Assembly (NCBI RefSeq): GCF_002304005.1
Contig: NZ_MRCQ01000012.1
Span: 1 to 64,000, forward strand
From: Flavobacterium sp. ACN6
GTDB lineage: Bacteria; Bacteroidota; Bacteroidia; Flavobacteriales; Flavobacteriaceae
DNA length: 64,000 nucleotides
Direction: 5' to 3'
The notes under the pieces were generated by a model. The model did no database searches and was not told where the DNA came from. It was given only the letters and a program-made list of their open reading frames with translations. Numbering within the stretch: the stretch's first letter is position 1; each line of letters begins with the position of its first letter. Position numbers and translations under genes: made by a program. This document shows positions 42,187-50,320 of this stretch, piece by piece.

Positions 42187-42639
42187 ATGATTAAAAAAGA
42201 AAAAGTATTGGTTCGTGATAATAAAGGTATTTTTCTAAAAATGTTTAAACGAAAGTTCAAAGCTGACTTTGATTTTTCTGAAGATTCCTTTTTACTTAAA
42301 AATGAGAATAAATCAACTAGTTTTGATCATTCTGTATTTGTAGTATATGAGTATTCAGAGTTAATAGATTTTTTTCAATTAGAAGGTATCAATACAAATT
42401 TTATGGTTTGTTTATTTAGTAAACATCTCTATAACAGCTTAACAAGAATAGAAGAAATAAAGGATTTAATTTTGATAGATGCTTCAAAAAGCAAAAACGA
42501 AATTTTTGAAGATTTAAAGGTGTGTTTCGAAAAATCATCTAATTTAATCCCGAAACTGCCCCAGAAGAAATTCGTAAAATCAAGAATGCAAAAAAAACAG
42601 CTGGAAGTTCTTCAAAGAGCTTTATATTTTATGATGTAA
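42187..42639 (+). CDS. Hypothetical protein, 150 residues
   Basis: I do not recognise this protein. It begins MIKKEKVLVRDNKGIFLKMF and has alternating hydrophobic beta-like stretches (HSVFVVYEYSELIDFFQL, NFMVCLFSKHLY, DLILIDASKSKNEIFEDL). A basic C-terminal tail follows (PQKKFVKSRMQKKQLEVL). The strand-helix alternation and the acidic LILIDAS region faintly recall a response-regulator receiver fold, but the conserved Asp/Thr/Lys set is not clear. It stands alone between the EPS terminator and tRNA-Lys, with a long upstream leader. No signal peptide is present, so it is probably cytoplasmic. Confidence 0.6.
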   Translation: MIKKEKVLVRDNKGIFLKMFKRKFKADFDFSEDSFLLKNENKSTSFDHSVFVVYEYSELIDFFQLEGINTNFMVCLFSKHLYNSLTRIEEIKDLILIDASKSKNEIFEDLKVCFEKSSNLIPKLPQKKFVKSRMQKKQLEVLQRALYFMM

Positions 42640-42659
42640 TGAAACCGATATAAGAAAAC

Positions 42660-42734
42660 GAATGCATAACTCAGCTGGATAGAGTCCCCGGTTTTTAATC
42701 GGGACGGTCGGAGGTTCGAATCCTTCTGCGTTCG
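42660..42734 (+). tRNA. tRNA-Lys (anticodon TTT)
   Basis: A full cloverleaf can be drawn. The acceptor is GAATGCA/TGCGTTC with one T-G pair, and T8 A9 follow. The D stem is ACTC/GAGT. The anticodon stem is CCCGG/TCGGG with loop TTTTTAA, giving anticodon TTT. The T arm is GGAGG-TTCGAAT-CCTTC with one G-T pair, and the discriminator is G. The variable loop is six bases long. CCA is not encoded. A terminator follows two bases later. Confidence 0.92.
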
Positions 42735-42736
42735 CA

Positions 42737-42765
42737 AAAAGCCGCCCTATTGAGCGGCTTTTTTA
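42737..42765 (+). terminator. Terminator after tRNA-Lys
   Basis: AAAAGCCGC pairs with GCGGCTTTT around CCTATTGA, followed by more T (TTTTATTTTA). It ends the tRNA transcript and lies next to the antiporter gene's 3' end. Confidence 0.85.
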
Positions 42766-42791
42766 TTTTAGGTTCGTCAAAAAAGTATATC

Positions 42792-44912
42792 TTATTTAAA
42801 AAGTTTTCCGATAATGTTTCCAATATCTGCAAAATCATCTAGATTACTTACCGCTCTTTTTTCCATAACAGTTTTATCAATTTTTGTAAAAGGGTAAATC
42901 AGAATATAATTGTGATCTTTCATGTTCTTATTTAAAAGTTCAGGTATGTTCTGCATTTGCGAAAAATAAGAATGCATGTTTCTGTCTGCCATTAAAAGTA
43001 TCAAACCTTCATCTGTTTCTAAATTATGAGCCGCTTCCTGCGCTTCATTCCATGAAGTTACACTATTAAAAACAGCTTCAATATTTGCTTTTTTAATGAT
43101 GCTTTTTAAAACTTCAATTGTTTTATTGTTGGCATAAAAGCTCATTTTTGCTCCAGAGTTTTTTCCGATATTCCATACTCTTAATAAAGAATGAAAAAAA
43201 CCAGGTTCCCGTTCTGCATTAAACGGAATAAGAACGGTATATTTTTTTATGGTAGCGATAGGCTGAACAGCATGATATATAATCACATTTATTTCCTTGT
43301 TGCGCAAGTATCCATTATAAAGATTATAAATAAAGGAGGATGAAAAACCTTTGTCTTCTTCTAAACCAATAATTAGATCTGTAATATTCTGTTCCTTAAC
43401 GACATTATTTATCCCAGACACGACATCATTATCATGTCGGGTAATTGGATTCACTTTGACATCTGCTCCAGCCGCCATATTTACAGCCGATCCAAGTAGT
43501 TTTTCTGCATTTTTTGACGAAGATTCGCTTTTCTCTTCATTAATAATATTCAATGCAAAAACGCCGTCCTTATTCGTTTTTGTTTTTATCAGAAGACCAA
43601 GATTAACTATTTTTTCAACAGTATCTTCATGGTTTAATGCCATAAGAATATTCTCTTTCTCGTGACTTGTCCCCGCAACAGTTTCTTCTTTATCAGAATC
43701 TGCTATTCTTTGTGCACTCGCCATAGAAACGAATGATGAAATAGTACACGAAACCAATATCAGTAAAATACTTCCGTTAAGGACATGTTCATTTAAAAGA
43801 CGAATAGGTTCTCCTGCATCCGTTTCAGATAAAATAATATTATAACCCACCATTACCGAAGCCAGTGTTGCAGCTGCAGAAGCTGCGCTCATTCCGAAAA
43901 TAAGTGTTCCCTCATCATTAGTAAGACGAAATGTTTTTTTAGTCAAAATAGCTGCTGCATATTTCCCTCCAATAGAAGCTATAAGCATAATAGAAGCCAC
44001 GCCCAAAGTTTCCCAGCTCTGAATAAAAGCATTAAAATCTATAAGCATCCCGACACTGATAAGAAAGAAGGGAATAAAAATAGCATTTCCAACAAATTCT
44101 ACACGGTTCATCAATGACGAAGTATGCGGAATAAGTCTGTTTAAGGCAAGACCGGCAAAAAAGGCTCCAATAATAGCTTCAATTCCCGCCAATTCTGCCA
44201 GTAAAGCGGCAAGATAGATCATGACAATAACAAAAATGTATTGCGAAATTTTATCTTCGACATTCTTAAAAAACCAGCGTGCAATAATAGGAAACACCAA
44301 TAGAACCATCAAGGCAAATACCAGCATAGAAAGCGATAATTTGATCCAAAATGAAGTTCCTACTTCTCCCTGTGACATTCCTACAACAACCGCCAGAACA
44401 ACAAGTGAGAGCACATCTGTAATCATCGTTCCGCCTACAGTAATATTTACGGCCAGTTTTTTGGCAATTCCTAATTTACTTATCATAGGATATACGATAA
44501 GTGTATGCGAAGAAAATAAACTGGCAAACAACACCGAAGTTAAAATCGAAAAATGTAAAATATAATAACCGCCGATAAGTCCAAGTACAAACGGCACTAT
44601 AAAAGTGTAGATTGAAAAAGTAATACTCTTCCATTTGTTCTTTTTAAAATCGCCCATGTCAATCTCAAGACCGGCCAGAAACATAATGTAAAGTAATCCT
44701 GTAGTACCAGTTACTACAACACTGCTGTCTCGCGCAAGCACATTAAATCCGTTTGGACCAATTACAGCTCCAGCTATAATAAGCCCTAAAAGATGAGGTA
44801 CTTTTATCTTATTTAATAATAGCGGAATGCATAAGATTATAATAAGTTCGATAAGAAATTTTAACAGCGGATCTTCTAAAGGCAGGCTGAGGTGTTGTAT
44901 ACTTAATAACAT
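42792..44912 (-). CDS. Cation/proton antiporter (CPA2) with C-terminal stress-protein-like domain
   Basis: This 706-residue protein has an N-terminal Na+/H+-exchanger domain of about 12 helices. It starts LIELIIILCIPLLLNKIKVP, with LLGLIIAGAVIGPNGFN, FLAGLEIDMGDFKKN and the unwound-helix region SSHTLIVYPMISKLG. A further conserved block is GIEAIIGAFFAGLALNRLIP near 245-262. The last 280 or so residues are soluble and contain nucleotide-binding-like universal-stress-protein segments (ENILMALNHEDTVEKIVNLG; ITDLIIGLEEDKGFSSSF; YTVLIPFNAEREPGF). Such fusions are common in Bacteroidota and probably regulate transport. The transported cation cannot be read from sequence. It sits 3 bp after the lipoprotein gene at 44916, in one operon. 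Confidence 0.9.
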   Translation of the reverse strand: MLLSIQHLSLPLEDPLLKFLIELIIILCIPLLLNKIKVPHLLGLIIAGAVIGPNGFNVLARDSSVVVTGTTGLLYIMFLAGLEIDMGDFKKNKWKSITFSIYTFIVPFVLGLIGGYYILHFSILTSVLFASLFSSHTLIVYPMISKLGIAKKLAVNITVGGTMITDVLSLVVLAVVVGMSQGEVGTSFWIKLSLSMLVFALMVLLVFPIIARWFFKNVEDKISQYIFVIVMIYLAALLAELAGIEAIIGAFFAGLALNRLIPHTSSLMNRVEFVGNAIFIPFFLISVGMLIDFNAFIQSWETLGVASIMLIASIGGKYAAAILTKKTFRLTNDEGTLIFGMSAASAAATLASVMVGYNIILSETDAGEPIRLLNEHVLNGSILLILVSCTISSFVSMASAQRIADSDKEETVAGTSHEKENILMALNHEDTVEKIVNLGLLIKTKTNKDGVFALNIINEEKSESSSKNAEKLLGSAVNMAAGADVKVNPITRHDNDVVSGINNVVKEQNITDLIIGLEEDKGFSSSFIYNLYNGYLRNKEINVIIYHAVQPIATIKKYTVLIPFNAEREPGFFHSLLRVWNIGKNSGAKMSFYANNKTIEVLKSIIKKANIEAVFNSVTSWNEAQEAAHNLETDEGLILLMADRNMHSYFSQMQNIPELLNKNMKDHNYILIYPFTKIDKTVMEKRAVSNLDDFADIGNIIGKLFK

Positions 44913-44915
44913 ATT

Positions 44916-45494
44916 TTATTTTTTTTGAGGAAGAGTAAGTTCTACAGAAAATCTGGCCGAACAATTATCCTGTCCCGTTATAGTCTGAGTTCCTTTAATG
45001 ACATTAGCTTTTATATCATCAAGAACCACATTCATCTTTACATTATTTTTAGAAATACTGTCACCTTTAAATTCGAGCATAATTTTATCTTCAATATATT
45101 TTGCTGTAAAAACGCGGGTCAGTTTTTTATTGTTTAAGACATTCGTGTAAATCCCTGTAGAATCAGATAAAAATTGCCAAGATTCATTGCGTTGATCACC
45201 TATTACGTATTGGCTGCAATTGGATTCACGGCACAGCATTTTACTGTTCCAAATACCTTTAATAGCATCAGGCCATTCTTTTACTACCAATGATGGATTA
45301 TTGGTAACAGTATCTTTCAAAGCATAAATGCTATCGCGAAAAGAAACCAGTAATTGATAATCTGACTCTTTTCCGGCTATTTTTTCTTCTCTTAAATTTA
45401 AAGCCTTTTCTCTCTTTTGGAGTTCAAGTTCTTTTTTGTTTTCACATGAAATAAGTAAGCATGCAAGAAATAATATTAGAGGTATTTTTTTCAT
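44916..45494 (-). CDS. Predicted lipoprotein with coiled-coil start
   Basis: This 192-residue protein has a lipoprotein signal peptide (LFLACLLISC, lipid Cys near 17). A charged heptad-like stretch follows (ELELQKREKALNLREEKIAG), then a soluble domain. WPDAIKGIWNSKMLCRESNC opens a region with paired cysteines near 93-100, and ITGQDNCSARFSVELTLPQ ends it. No family is recognised. It is transcribed with the downstream antiporter, separated by 3 bp, so a periplasmic or envelope role in ion homeostasis is possible. The cysteines could form a disulfide. Confidence 0.75.
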   Translation of the reverse strand: MKKIPLILFLACLLISCENKKELELQKREKALNLREEKIAGKESDYQLLVSFRDSIYALKDTVTNNPSLVVKEWPDAIKGIWNSKMLCRESNCSQYVIGDQRNESWQFLSDSTGIYTNVLNNKKLTRVFTAKYIEDKIMLEFKGDSISKNNVKMNVVLDDIKANVIKGTQTITGQDNCSARFSVELTLPQKK

Positions 45495-45771
45495 AAATAC
45501 AGTTTTGTGGATTTACATTTTTTGGATAAGTAAAAAGAATTACACCGCTGAAAGTGTAAAAAAGATATTCCAAGGTACTAAATTAATTGCTAAAAGCCCA
45601 GTTTTTGGTCTATTAAGTCTGTTTTAAGTTTGATTTTTTAGCTGTAAAGAATTATTATACAACACAGTTAAAAAAATATTTTTTTGAGCTAATAATCGAT
45701 TTTCAAGGTGATTGAAAATAGCGTACATTAGTACTGAAGCTTCCGATTAAGCTTTAACTTAAATTATAAAA

Positions 45772-46593
45772 ATGCATTTTAAATACCTACTTACTTGTTT
45801 TGTTTTATTTTCAATTACAGCGAATGCACAAATTGTAGAAGAGAAAAAGAATTTCCGCGCAGCAGATTCGCTTTTAAAGGAACATAGCTTCTCTGTTCAC
45901 AGAGATAATTATTTTTTAACCGGTGTACCGTTGAGTGATCCCATTACCCGAAATTCTGCCGATGTAAAATACCAAGTAAGTTTTAAACTTCGTCTGAATT
46001 CAAAACCTTTATGGGGCGGATTTTTCCCTTATCTAATGTATACTCAAAAAGCCTTTTGGGATATTTACGCCAGTTCAAAACCATTTTCAGAAATTAATTT
46101 TAATCCCGGTGTCGCGATCGTCCGTCCGTTTTATTTGAAAGGCGGAAGATTGACGTATGGAACAATTTCATTTGAACACGAATCAAACGGAAGAGATTCT
46201 ATTTATTCAAGAACCTGGAATATGCTTGCATTCTCCTTAAAATCGCAAGTTTCGCCAAGATGGAGAGTAGGAATTAGAGGATGGATTCCACTGGTGGATA
46301 AAGAAGATAATCCAGGACTTACCAAATATGTCGGATATGGCGAAGCAAGTGCAACTTATCAGATCCAGCCGGGAAGATGGAGCGCAGACGTTCTTTTCAG
46401 GAAAGGAAGCGGCCTTATCAATTATGGATCTTTGCAGACACAAGTAAACTGGAAACCGTATAAAGAGGAGAATTATTACATCACTCTGCAATGGTTTGTG
46501 GGTTATACAGAAAGTTTAATCGATTATCAGGAGCATAAAAGTATGATTCGTCTGGGATTTACAATCAAACCAGACGGCATGGGAATTTTTTAA
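45772..46593 (+). CDS. pldA: Outer-membrane phospholipase A
   Basis: This 273-residue protein has a signal peptide (FVLFSITANAQ) and a beta-barrel composition. The catalytic triad spacing of OMPLA is exact: His136 and Ser138 in FEHESNGRDS and Asn150 in SRTWN, the same +2/+14 spacing as His142, Ser144 and Asn156 of E. coli PldA. The enzyme hydrolyses phospholipids that reach the outer leaflet and keeps outer-membrane asymmetry. It ends in GFTIKPDGMGIF, with an aromatic C-terminal residue suited to barrel assembly. It stands alone, divergent from the lipoprotein/antiporter pair. Confidence 0.93.
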   Translation: MHFKYLLTCFVLFSITANAQIVEEKKNFRAADSLLKEHSFSVHRDNYFLTGVPLSDPITRNSADVKYQVSFKLRLNSKPLWGGFFPYLMYTQKAFWDIYASSKPFSEINFNPGVAIVRPFYLKGGRLTYGTISFEHESNGRDSIYSRTWNMLAFSLKSQVSPRWRVGIRGWIPLVDKEDNPGLTKYVGYGEASATYQIQPGRWSADVLFRKGSGLINYGSLQTQVNWKPYKEENYYITLQWFVGYTESLIDYQEHKSMIRLGFTIKPDGMGIF

Positions 46594-46596
46594 AAA

Positions 46597-46626
46597 GCAG
46601 CAGAAAAAAGGTTTTTTAACCGCTGC
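46597..46626. terminator. Possible shared terminator between convergent genes
   Basis: GCAGC at 46597-46601 pairs with GCTGC at 46622-46626 around an A6/T6-rich interior (AAAAAAGGTTTTTT) that can also self-pair. It lies between pldA and the convergent small gene. The stem is short, so this is tentative. Confidence 0.4.
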
Positions 46627-46642
46627 CCCATTTGATTTTAGT

Positions 46643-46849
46643 TTAATTATTTGATGCAGCGCTTATTGTTTTTAACTGGTCAAAACATCTGGAATGAATT
46701 TCGGCTCCTTCTATATATTGTTCGAGAGTCATTCCGTATAAGTTGGGAAGGTTTTTAAAAGTTTCTAGATTCGAAGATTTAATGTCAAATTGATCTTGTC
46801 CAAAATTGGTTTGGTATTTCTCTGCCATATTTTTATTTTGGTCTTTCAT
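46643..46849 (-). CDS. Hypothetical small protein, 68 residues
   Basis: No family is recognised. The product is acidic and helical in character, with MAEKYQTNFGQDQFDIKSSN and LYGMTLEQYIEGAEIHSRCF. A second ATG eight codons in (MAEKY) is the more natural start, because the first eight residues are lysine/asparagine-rich without structure. It lies between pldA and another small minus-strand gene and is probably cytoplasmic. It is retained as a gene because of its protein-like composition and clear intergenic borders. Confidence 0.5.
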   Translation of the reverse strand: MKDQNKNMAEKYQTNFGQDQFDIKSSNLETFKNLPNLYGMTLEQYIEGAEIHSRCFDQLKTISAASNN

Positions 46850-46889
46850 AGTCGTTAAATTTTAATGTAAGGATTTTAATTCCTATATT

Positions 46890-47159
46890 TTAAGAAGTCA
46901 AAAGTTTAATCCTTTCAACCATTTCTTTATTTTCAGTCGACACTTCTACTAACGCTAATAAAATATCATTTCTTACTATTGTTTTGTTCCTTACATTTCT
47001 AATTAAAGCTTTACTTGGCGGCGTTTGCCCCTTTTTTATCATACAGTCAATCGTTAGATCGACATACGTAGCCGGTAAATACTTGTCTATAAATTCATAA
47101 GCTTTTATGTTGTGAGAATTATCTTCTTTAAAAGTGCTATTTTTGATTAATTTTGACAT
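46890..47159 (-). CDS. Hypothetical protein, 89 residues, next to an XRE regulator
   Basis: This small soluble protein is unrecognised. It has a helical pattern (YEFIDKYLPATYVDLTIDCM, then SKALIRNVRNKTIVRNDILLALVEVSTE) and no signal peptide. The alternation of LTIDCMIKKG and IRNVRNKTIVRND is reminiscent of short phage-type or plasmid-type regulators, but nothing definite. It is divergent from the XRE gene at 47282 with 122 bp between starts, an arrangement typical of a regulator and a controlled partner. Confidence 0.55.
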   Translation of the reverse strand: MSKLIKNSTFKEDNSHNIKAYEFIDKYLPATYVDLTIDCMIKKGQTPPSKALIRNVRNKTIVRNDILLALVEVSTENKEMVERIKLLTS

Positions 47160-47281
47160 ATATTTGCTATTTATAACTTGTAATTTCTATAAAAAAGTAA
47201 ATGTAGGAATAATATTATATTTTTCATTCTTTTTAATGTTAAAAAATATATTTTTACTACATTTTGTTTTGACTTTAAATA

Positions 47282-47611
47282 ATGATGTATCACGAAAAAT
47301 TAAGCAAATTCTTTAAGGATAAAGGATTAAAGCAAAAAGAGGTAGGGCAGATTTTAGGATTTAGTCCAGCAATGATTGGGAGATATTTACACGGTACAGC
47401 TAATATTGGTTCCGAATTTATTATTAGTTTGAGTAAAAATTTTCCTGACGTAGATTTAAATGACCTTTTTGCTCAAGAAAATGAGCAGAATATGGTTAAT
47501 GAGGCGGGAGCCGTTTATGAAAAACATGATATTCTAAACGATTTAGAAGATATAGAAGATCGTATTCATGATATCAGGCTGCGCTTGGCAGAGAAAAAGT
47601 TTGAGGAGTAG
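47282..47611 (+). CDS. XRE-family HTH transcriptional regulator
   Basis: This 109-residue protein has an N-terminal Cro/C1 helix-turn-helix: LSKFFKDKGLKQKEVGQILG, then SPAMIGRYLHGTANIGSEFI, then FPDVDLNDLFAQ. A C-terminal acidic coiled-coil-like tail follows (LNDLEDIEDRIHDIRLRLAEKK), probably for dimerisation. Two adjacent ATG codons occur at the start (MMYHEKL) and either could be used. A clear terminator follows. It is divergent from the 89-residue gene at 46890. Confidence 0.82.
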   Translation: MMYHEKLSKFFKDKGLKQKEVGQILGFSPAMIGRYLHGTANIGSEFIISLSKNFPDVDLNDLFAQENEQNMVNEAGAVYEKHDILNDLEDIEDRIHDIRLRLAEKKFEE

Positions 47612-47662
47612 TTTAAAAACTTTCCACAGAATATCTAACAACCACAAAAATTAATAAAACTT

Positions 47663-47688
47663 AAGCCGTTCCACAAGAACGGCTTTTT
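47663..47688 (+). terminator. Terminator after the XRE gene
   Basis: AAGCCGTTC pairs with GAACGGCTT (47663-47671 with 47677-47685) around CACAA and is followed by TTT and an A/T-rich run. Confidence 0.9.
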
Positions 47689-47744
47689 ATTTTAATGAAA
47701 TTGATTCTAAAGAATTGTACTGTAGTAGATTAAGTTTTTTTTAG

Positions 47745-47752
47745 TAAATTTG
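47745..47752 (+). promoter_or_regulatory. Candidate -7 element TAAATTTG
   Basis: This exact match to the Bacteroidota -7 consensus TAnnTTTG lies 25 bp before the desaturase start. No good TTG -33 partner at the usual distance was found. Confidence 0.4.
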
Positions 47753-47777
47753 ATAGACAATTTCTAGCAGTGACCAC

Positions 47778-48881
47778 ATGGAAAAATTAAAACGACCGGT
47801 TTATGTCAAACCTGGAACTGATGATTTTTTTAAAAAGATGCGTTTAGAAGTGAATGAAACCGTCTTAAAGAACTCATCTTTATACGTATTGAATGTTGTA
47901 AAGTCTCTAGGACTTTTAGTAGTTTTCTTTTTATTTTACGGCTGTATTTTAGCTTTTGGTAACCAGACTTATTTACTCTTTCTCTTTTACATTTTGTCTG
48001 GAATTACTATGATTGTTTTATTTATAAATGCCTTTCATGATGCGGCACATGGAGCTTTGTTTAAAAAGCCAAAGCATAACGAATGGTTTCTATATGTTTT
48101 AGAACTCTTTGGCAGTAATCACTGGCTTTGGATGCGCCGCCATATCGGTCTGCATCACGCTTATCCAAATGTTCCCGATTGGGATGTCGATATTAAACAA
48201 AGTGATATTATTCGAATATTTCCCACCAGTCCCTTATTGAAGTACCATAAATACCAACACATTTATATGTGGTTCATTTATCCCTTTTACAGCCTTAATT
48301 GGATTTACATCAGAGATTTTAAAGACTTTTTTGGTACTAAAGATAATTATGTCAAGAAAATAGTTAAAAAAATCCCAAAGCAGGAAATCTATCGATTATT
48401 TGCAGCCAAGATCGTCAATCTATTTTATTTACTTTTCCTGCCAATGGTACTTTTAAATCAGCCGTGGTATATGGTTCTTTTTGCGTGGCTTTCTATGCAC
48501 ATGTTTGGAAGCATAATTGGAGTTGTGGCGCTGGTTTCGACTCATGTTGATGAAGATGCAAATTTTCCGAATACTGATGAAAAAGGCAATCTTTCTGATA
48601 CTTGGGCTATGCATCAAATGGTTGTCACAAAAGATTTTAGTACAGAAAGTAAATTGGCCAACTTTCTATACGGTGGCTTTACGCATCACGTAGCGCATCA
48701 TCTTTTCCCTGGCGTCGGACATACCTATTATCCTTACATCACCCCAATTATAAGACGTTACGCAGAAGAATATAATCTTCCCTATACTTCATATCCTTTT
48801 TATCACGCCGTACGTTCGCATTTCAGAATGCTGAAGAATAAAGGTGTAAAAGAAAATATTTTAAGGATGGGAGAGATTTAG
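47778..48881 (+). CDS. Membrane fatty-acid desaturase
   Basis: This 367-residue membrane enzyme introduces a double bond into acyl chains using a di-iron centre. All three histidine boxes are present: HDAAH at 87-91, HIGLHH at 122-127 and HHVAHH near 304-309. The YPNVPDWDVDIK segment after the second box fits the linoleoyl-CoA/DesA3-like branch of acyl desaturases. Hydrophobic segments occur near 35-85 and 205-255. It stands alone, with a 7-bp repeat array starting 5 bp after its stop. Confidence 0.92.
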   Translation: MEKLKRPVYVKPGTDDFFKKMRLEVNETVLKNSSLYVLNVVKSLGLLVVFFLFYGCILAFGNQTYLLFLFYILSGITMIVLFINAFHDAAHGALFKKPKHNEWFLYVLELFGSNHWLWMRRHIGLHHAYPNVPDWDVDIKQSDIIRIFPTSPLLKYHKYQHIYMWFIYPFYSLNWIYIRDFKDFFGTKDNYVKKIVKKIPKQEIYRLFAAKIVNLFYLLFLPMVLLNQPWYMVLFAWLSMHMFGSIIGVVALVSTHVDEDANFPNTDEKGNLSDTWAMHQMVVTKDFSTESKLANFLYGGFTHHVAHHLFPGVGHTYYPYITPIIRRYAEEYNLPYTSYPFYHAVRSHFRMLKNKGVKENILRMGEI

Positions 48882-48885
48882 GCTA

Positions 48886-48982
48886 AAATTAGAAATTAGA
48901 AATTAAAAATTAAAAATTAAAAATTAAAAATTAAAAATAGCCATTAACCACGAACCATAAACCATCAGCCATCAACCACCAG
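48886..48982. repeat. Array of 7-bp repeats, AAATTAA then CCATNAA type
   Basis: Two AAATTAG and five AAATTAA units, one shortened unit, then six units of CCATTAA, CCACGAA, CCATAAA, CCATCAG, CCATCAA and CCACCAG follow each other in exact 7-bp register. The array fills the gap after the desaturase stop and runs into the last codons and stop (48972-48974) of the minus-strand lipoprotein gene. Confidence 0.9.
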
Positions 48983-49487
48983 CGTTTTGCCTTTTAACAT
49001 CCAGATCTTTTAGAAACACATCTTTAATTTCGATTTCAAAATCATCTTCTTTAAAAACAGTTAGTTTAGATTTTTCAAACTTGTAGACATTAATCTTATT
49101 GTTTTTTACATCAATAAAAAGATCATACGAATACGTACTGCAGTCATGTTGTTTACAGCCCCAGGCATGAAGTATATTTTCCTGTTTTTCAAAAGGAGTT
49201 TCTGTATTCCAGTATTCAATCATCTGATCGTAATCTGGGCCTAATAATTTTTTTAATCTTGGCGCAAGACTGCTTTTTGTTAAAAACTGAGTGCCAATAA
49301 CACTTTTGTCAACCAAATCATTTAGAGTATCTGTCGGATTAATTATGGCTGAATCTGATTTTAAGGCGTGTGTAATTATAGAGGTTGAATCTGTTGTAGG
49401 AACACTTTTAACTATCTCTTTTTTGCAGGAAATCAAAACGAAAATACTCAATATTACTAGAGAAATAGATTTGGTACGGCAATTCAT
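48972..49487 (-). CDS. Predicted lipoprotein, 171 residues
   Basis: The N-terminus MNCRTKSISLVILSIFVLISC is a lipoprotein signal with lipid Cys near 21. The mature part is acidic and rich in Ser and Thr (TTDSTSIITHALKSDSAIIN). A segment with YDQMIEYWNTETPFEKQENI and a WGCKQHDCSTYSYDLFIDVK domain with paired cysteines follows. The last residues, KRQNAGG, are encoded within the 7-bp repeat array, so the real C-terminus may vary between strains. No family is known to me. It could be an inhibitor-like or sensor lipoprotein, but nothing supports a specific role. Confidence 0.75.
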   Translation of the reverse strand: MNCRTKSISLVILSIFVLISCKKEIVKSVPTTDSTSIITHALKSDSAIINPTDTLNDLVDKSVIGTQFLTKSSLAPRLKKLLGPDYDQMIEYWNTETPFEKQENILHAWGCKQHDCSTYSYDLFIDVKNNKINVYKFEKSKLTVFKEDDFEIEIKDVFLKDLDVKRQNAGG

Positions 49488-49672
49488 AGTAATTGATTTT
49501 AGAATTAATAATTGAATTTATGATGTCGTAATTGTCTAATTTACATAAAGATATTAAAATAATGTTTGTTTTGAAAAGAATTAGAGGCGTTTGTATAACT
49601 CTATCATTTTAAGAGAAGAAGCATTATTAAGTTTTTTTTGTTTAACTTCATTTTTTAAAAAATTAGCTAACA

Positions 49673-50320
49673 ATGAATTGTTTTTCAAAAATTTTATTCG
49701 GTTTTCTTTTTTGTACAGCATTAGTACAAGCGCAAAATGAAGCATATATAACCCCTGCAGAAACACAGATTGCAGACACTGCATTTGTAAAACTAAGAGA
49801 TTACAGCAATGATTTTATATATGATATGAAATATGCAACGGAAGACAATTTTTTGAAAGCTAAAGTATACGATTGTGCCGAATGTATGCTTCGTTTAAAA
49901 ACCGTTAAAGCACTGATTGCAGCCAATAATGATTTTCTAAAAAAAGGGTACAGAATCAAATTATATGATTGTTACCGTCCTTTAGACATTCAGAAAAAAA
50001 TGTGGGAGATTGTGTCGAATCCAGAATATGTGGCAGATCCAAAAAAAGGCTCCATCCATAACAGAGGAGGAGCCGTAGATATTTCTTTAGTTGATGTAAC
50101 AGGAAAAGAAGTTGATATGGGGACTTCTTTCGATTTTTTCGGAATTCAGGCCAGTCATAATTTCAAACAGCTTTCAAAAGAAATTCTTTCCAAAAGAGCC
50201 TATTTGAAAAAAGTGATGATTAAAAACGGCTTTAATTCATTTGATTCAGAATGGTGGCATTATAATTTAAAAACAGGTCTAAAAGATAAAGTTGCCAATC
50301 AAAAATGGAAATGCGATTAA
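49673..50320 (+). CDS. D-alanyl-D-alanine dipeptidase (VanX/DdpX type)
   Basis: This zinc dipeptidase of the M15 family cleaves D-Ala-D-Ala and related dipeptides in the periplasm. The 215-residue protein has a signal peptide (FLFCTALVQAQ) and both zinc motifs, SIHNRGGAVD at 127-136 (SxHxxGxAxD) and EWWHYN with His196, plus the YDCYRPLDIQKKMW block near 98-111. In a non-resistant Gram-negative it most likely recycles or catabolises peptidoglycan dipeptides. Its TAA stop directly abuts the TAG of the convergent gene with no gap. Confidence 0.93.
   Translation: MNCFSKILFGFLFCTALVQAQNEAYITPAETQIADTAFVKLRDYSNDFIYDMKYATEDNFLKAKVYDCAECMLRLKTVKALIAANNDFLKKGYRIKLYDCYRPLDIQKKMWEIVSNPEYVADPKKGSIHNRGGAVDISLVDVTGKEVDMGTSFDFFGIQASHNFKQLSKEILSKRAYLKKVMIKNGFNSFDSEWWHYNLKTGLKDKVANQKWKCD

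Noticed and set aside
42187..42639. Response-regulator receiver domain for the 150-residue protein
   Set aside because: The strand-helix rhythm is suggestive but the conserved Asp, Thr and Lys set is not found.
48886..48982. CRISPR array
   Set aside because: The 7-bp units have no spacers and no cas genes are near; it is a simple tandem repeat.
49581..49784. Minus-strand frame of 67 residues over the start of the dipeptidase gene
   Set aside because: Most of it is antisense to the VanX signal peptide region, and its composition is not protein-like.
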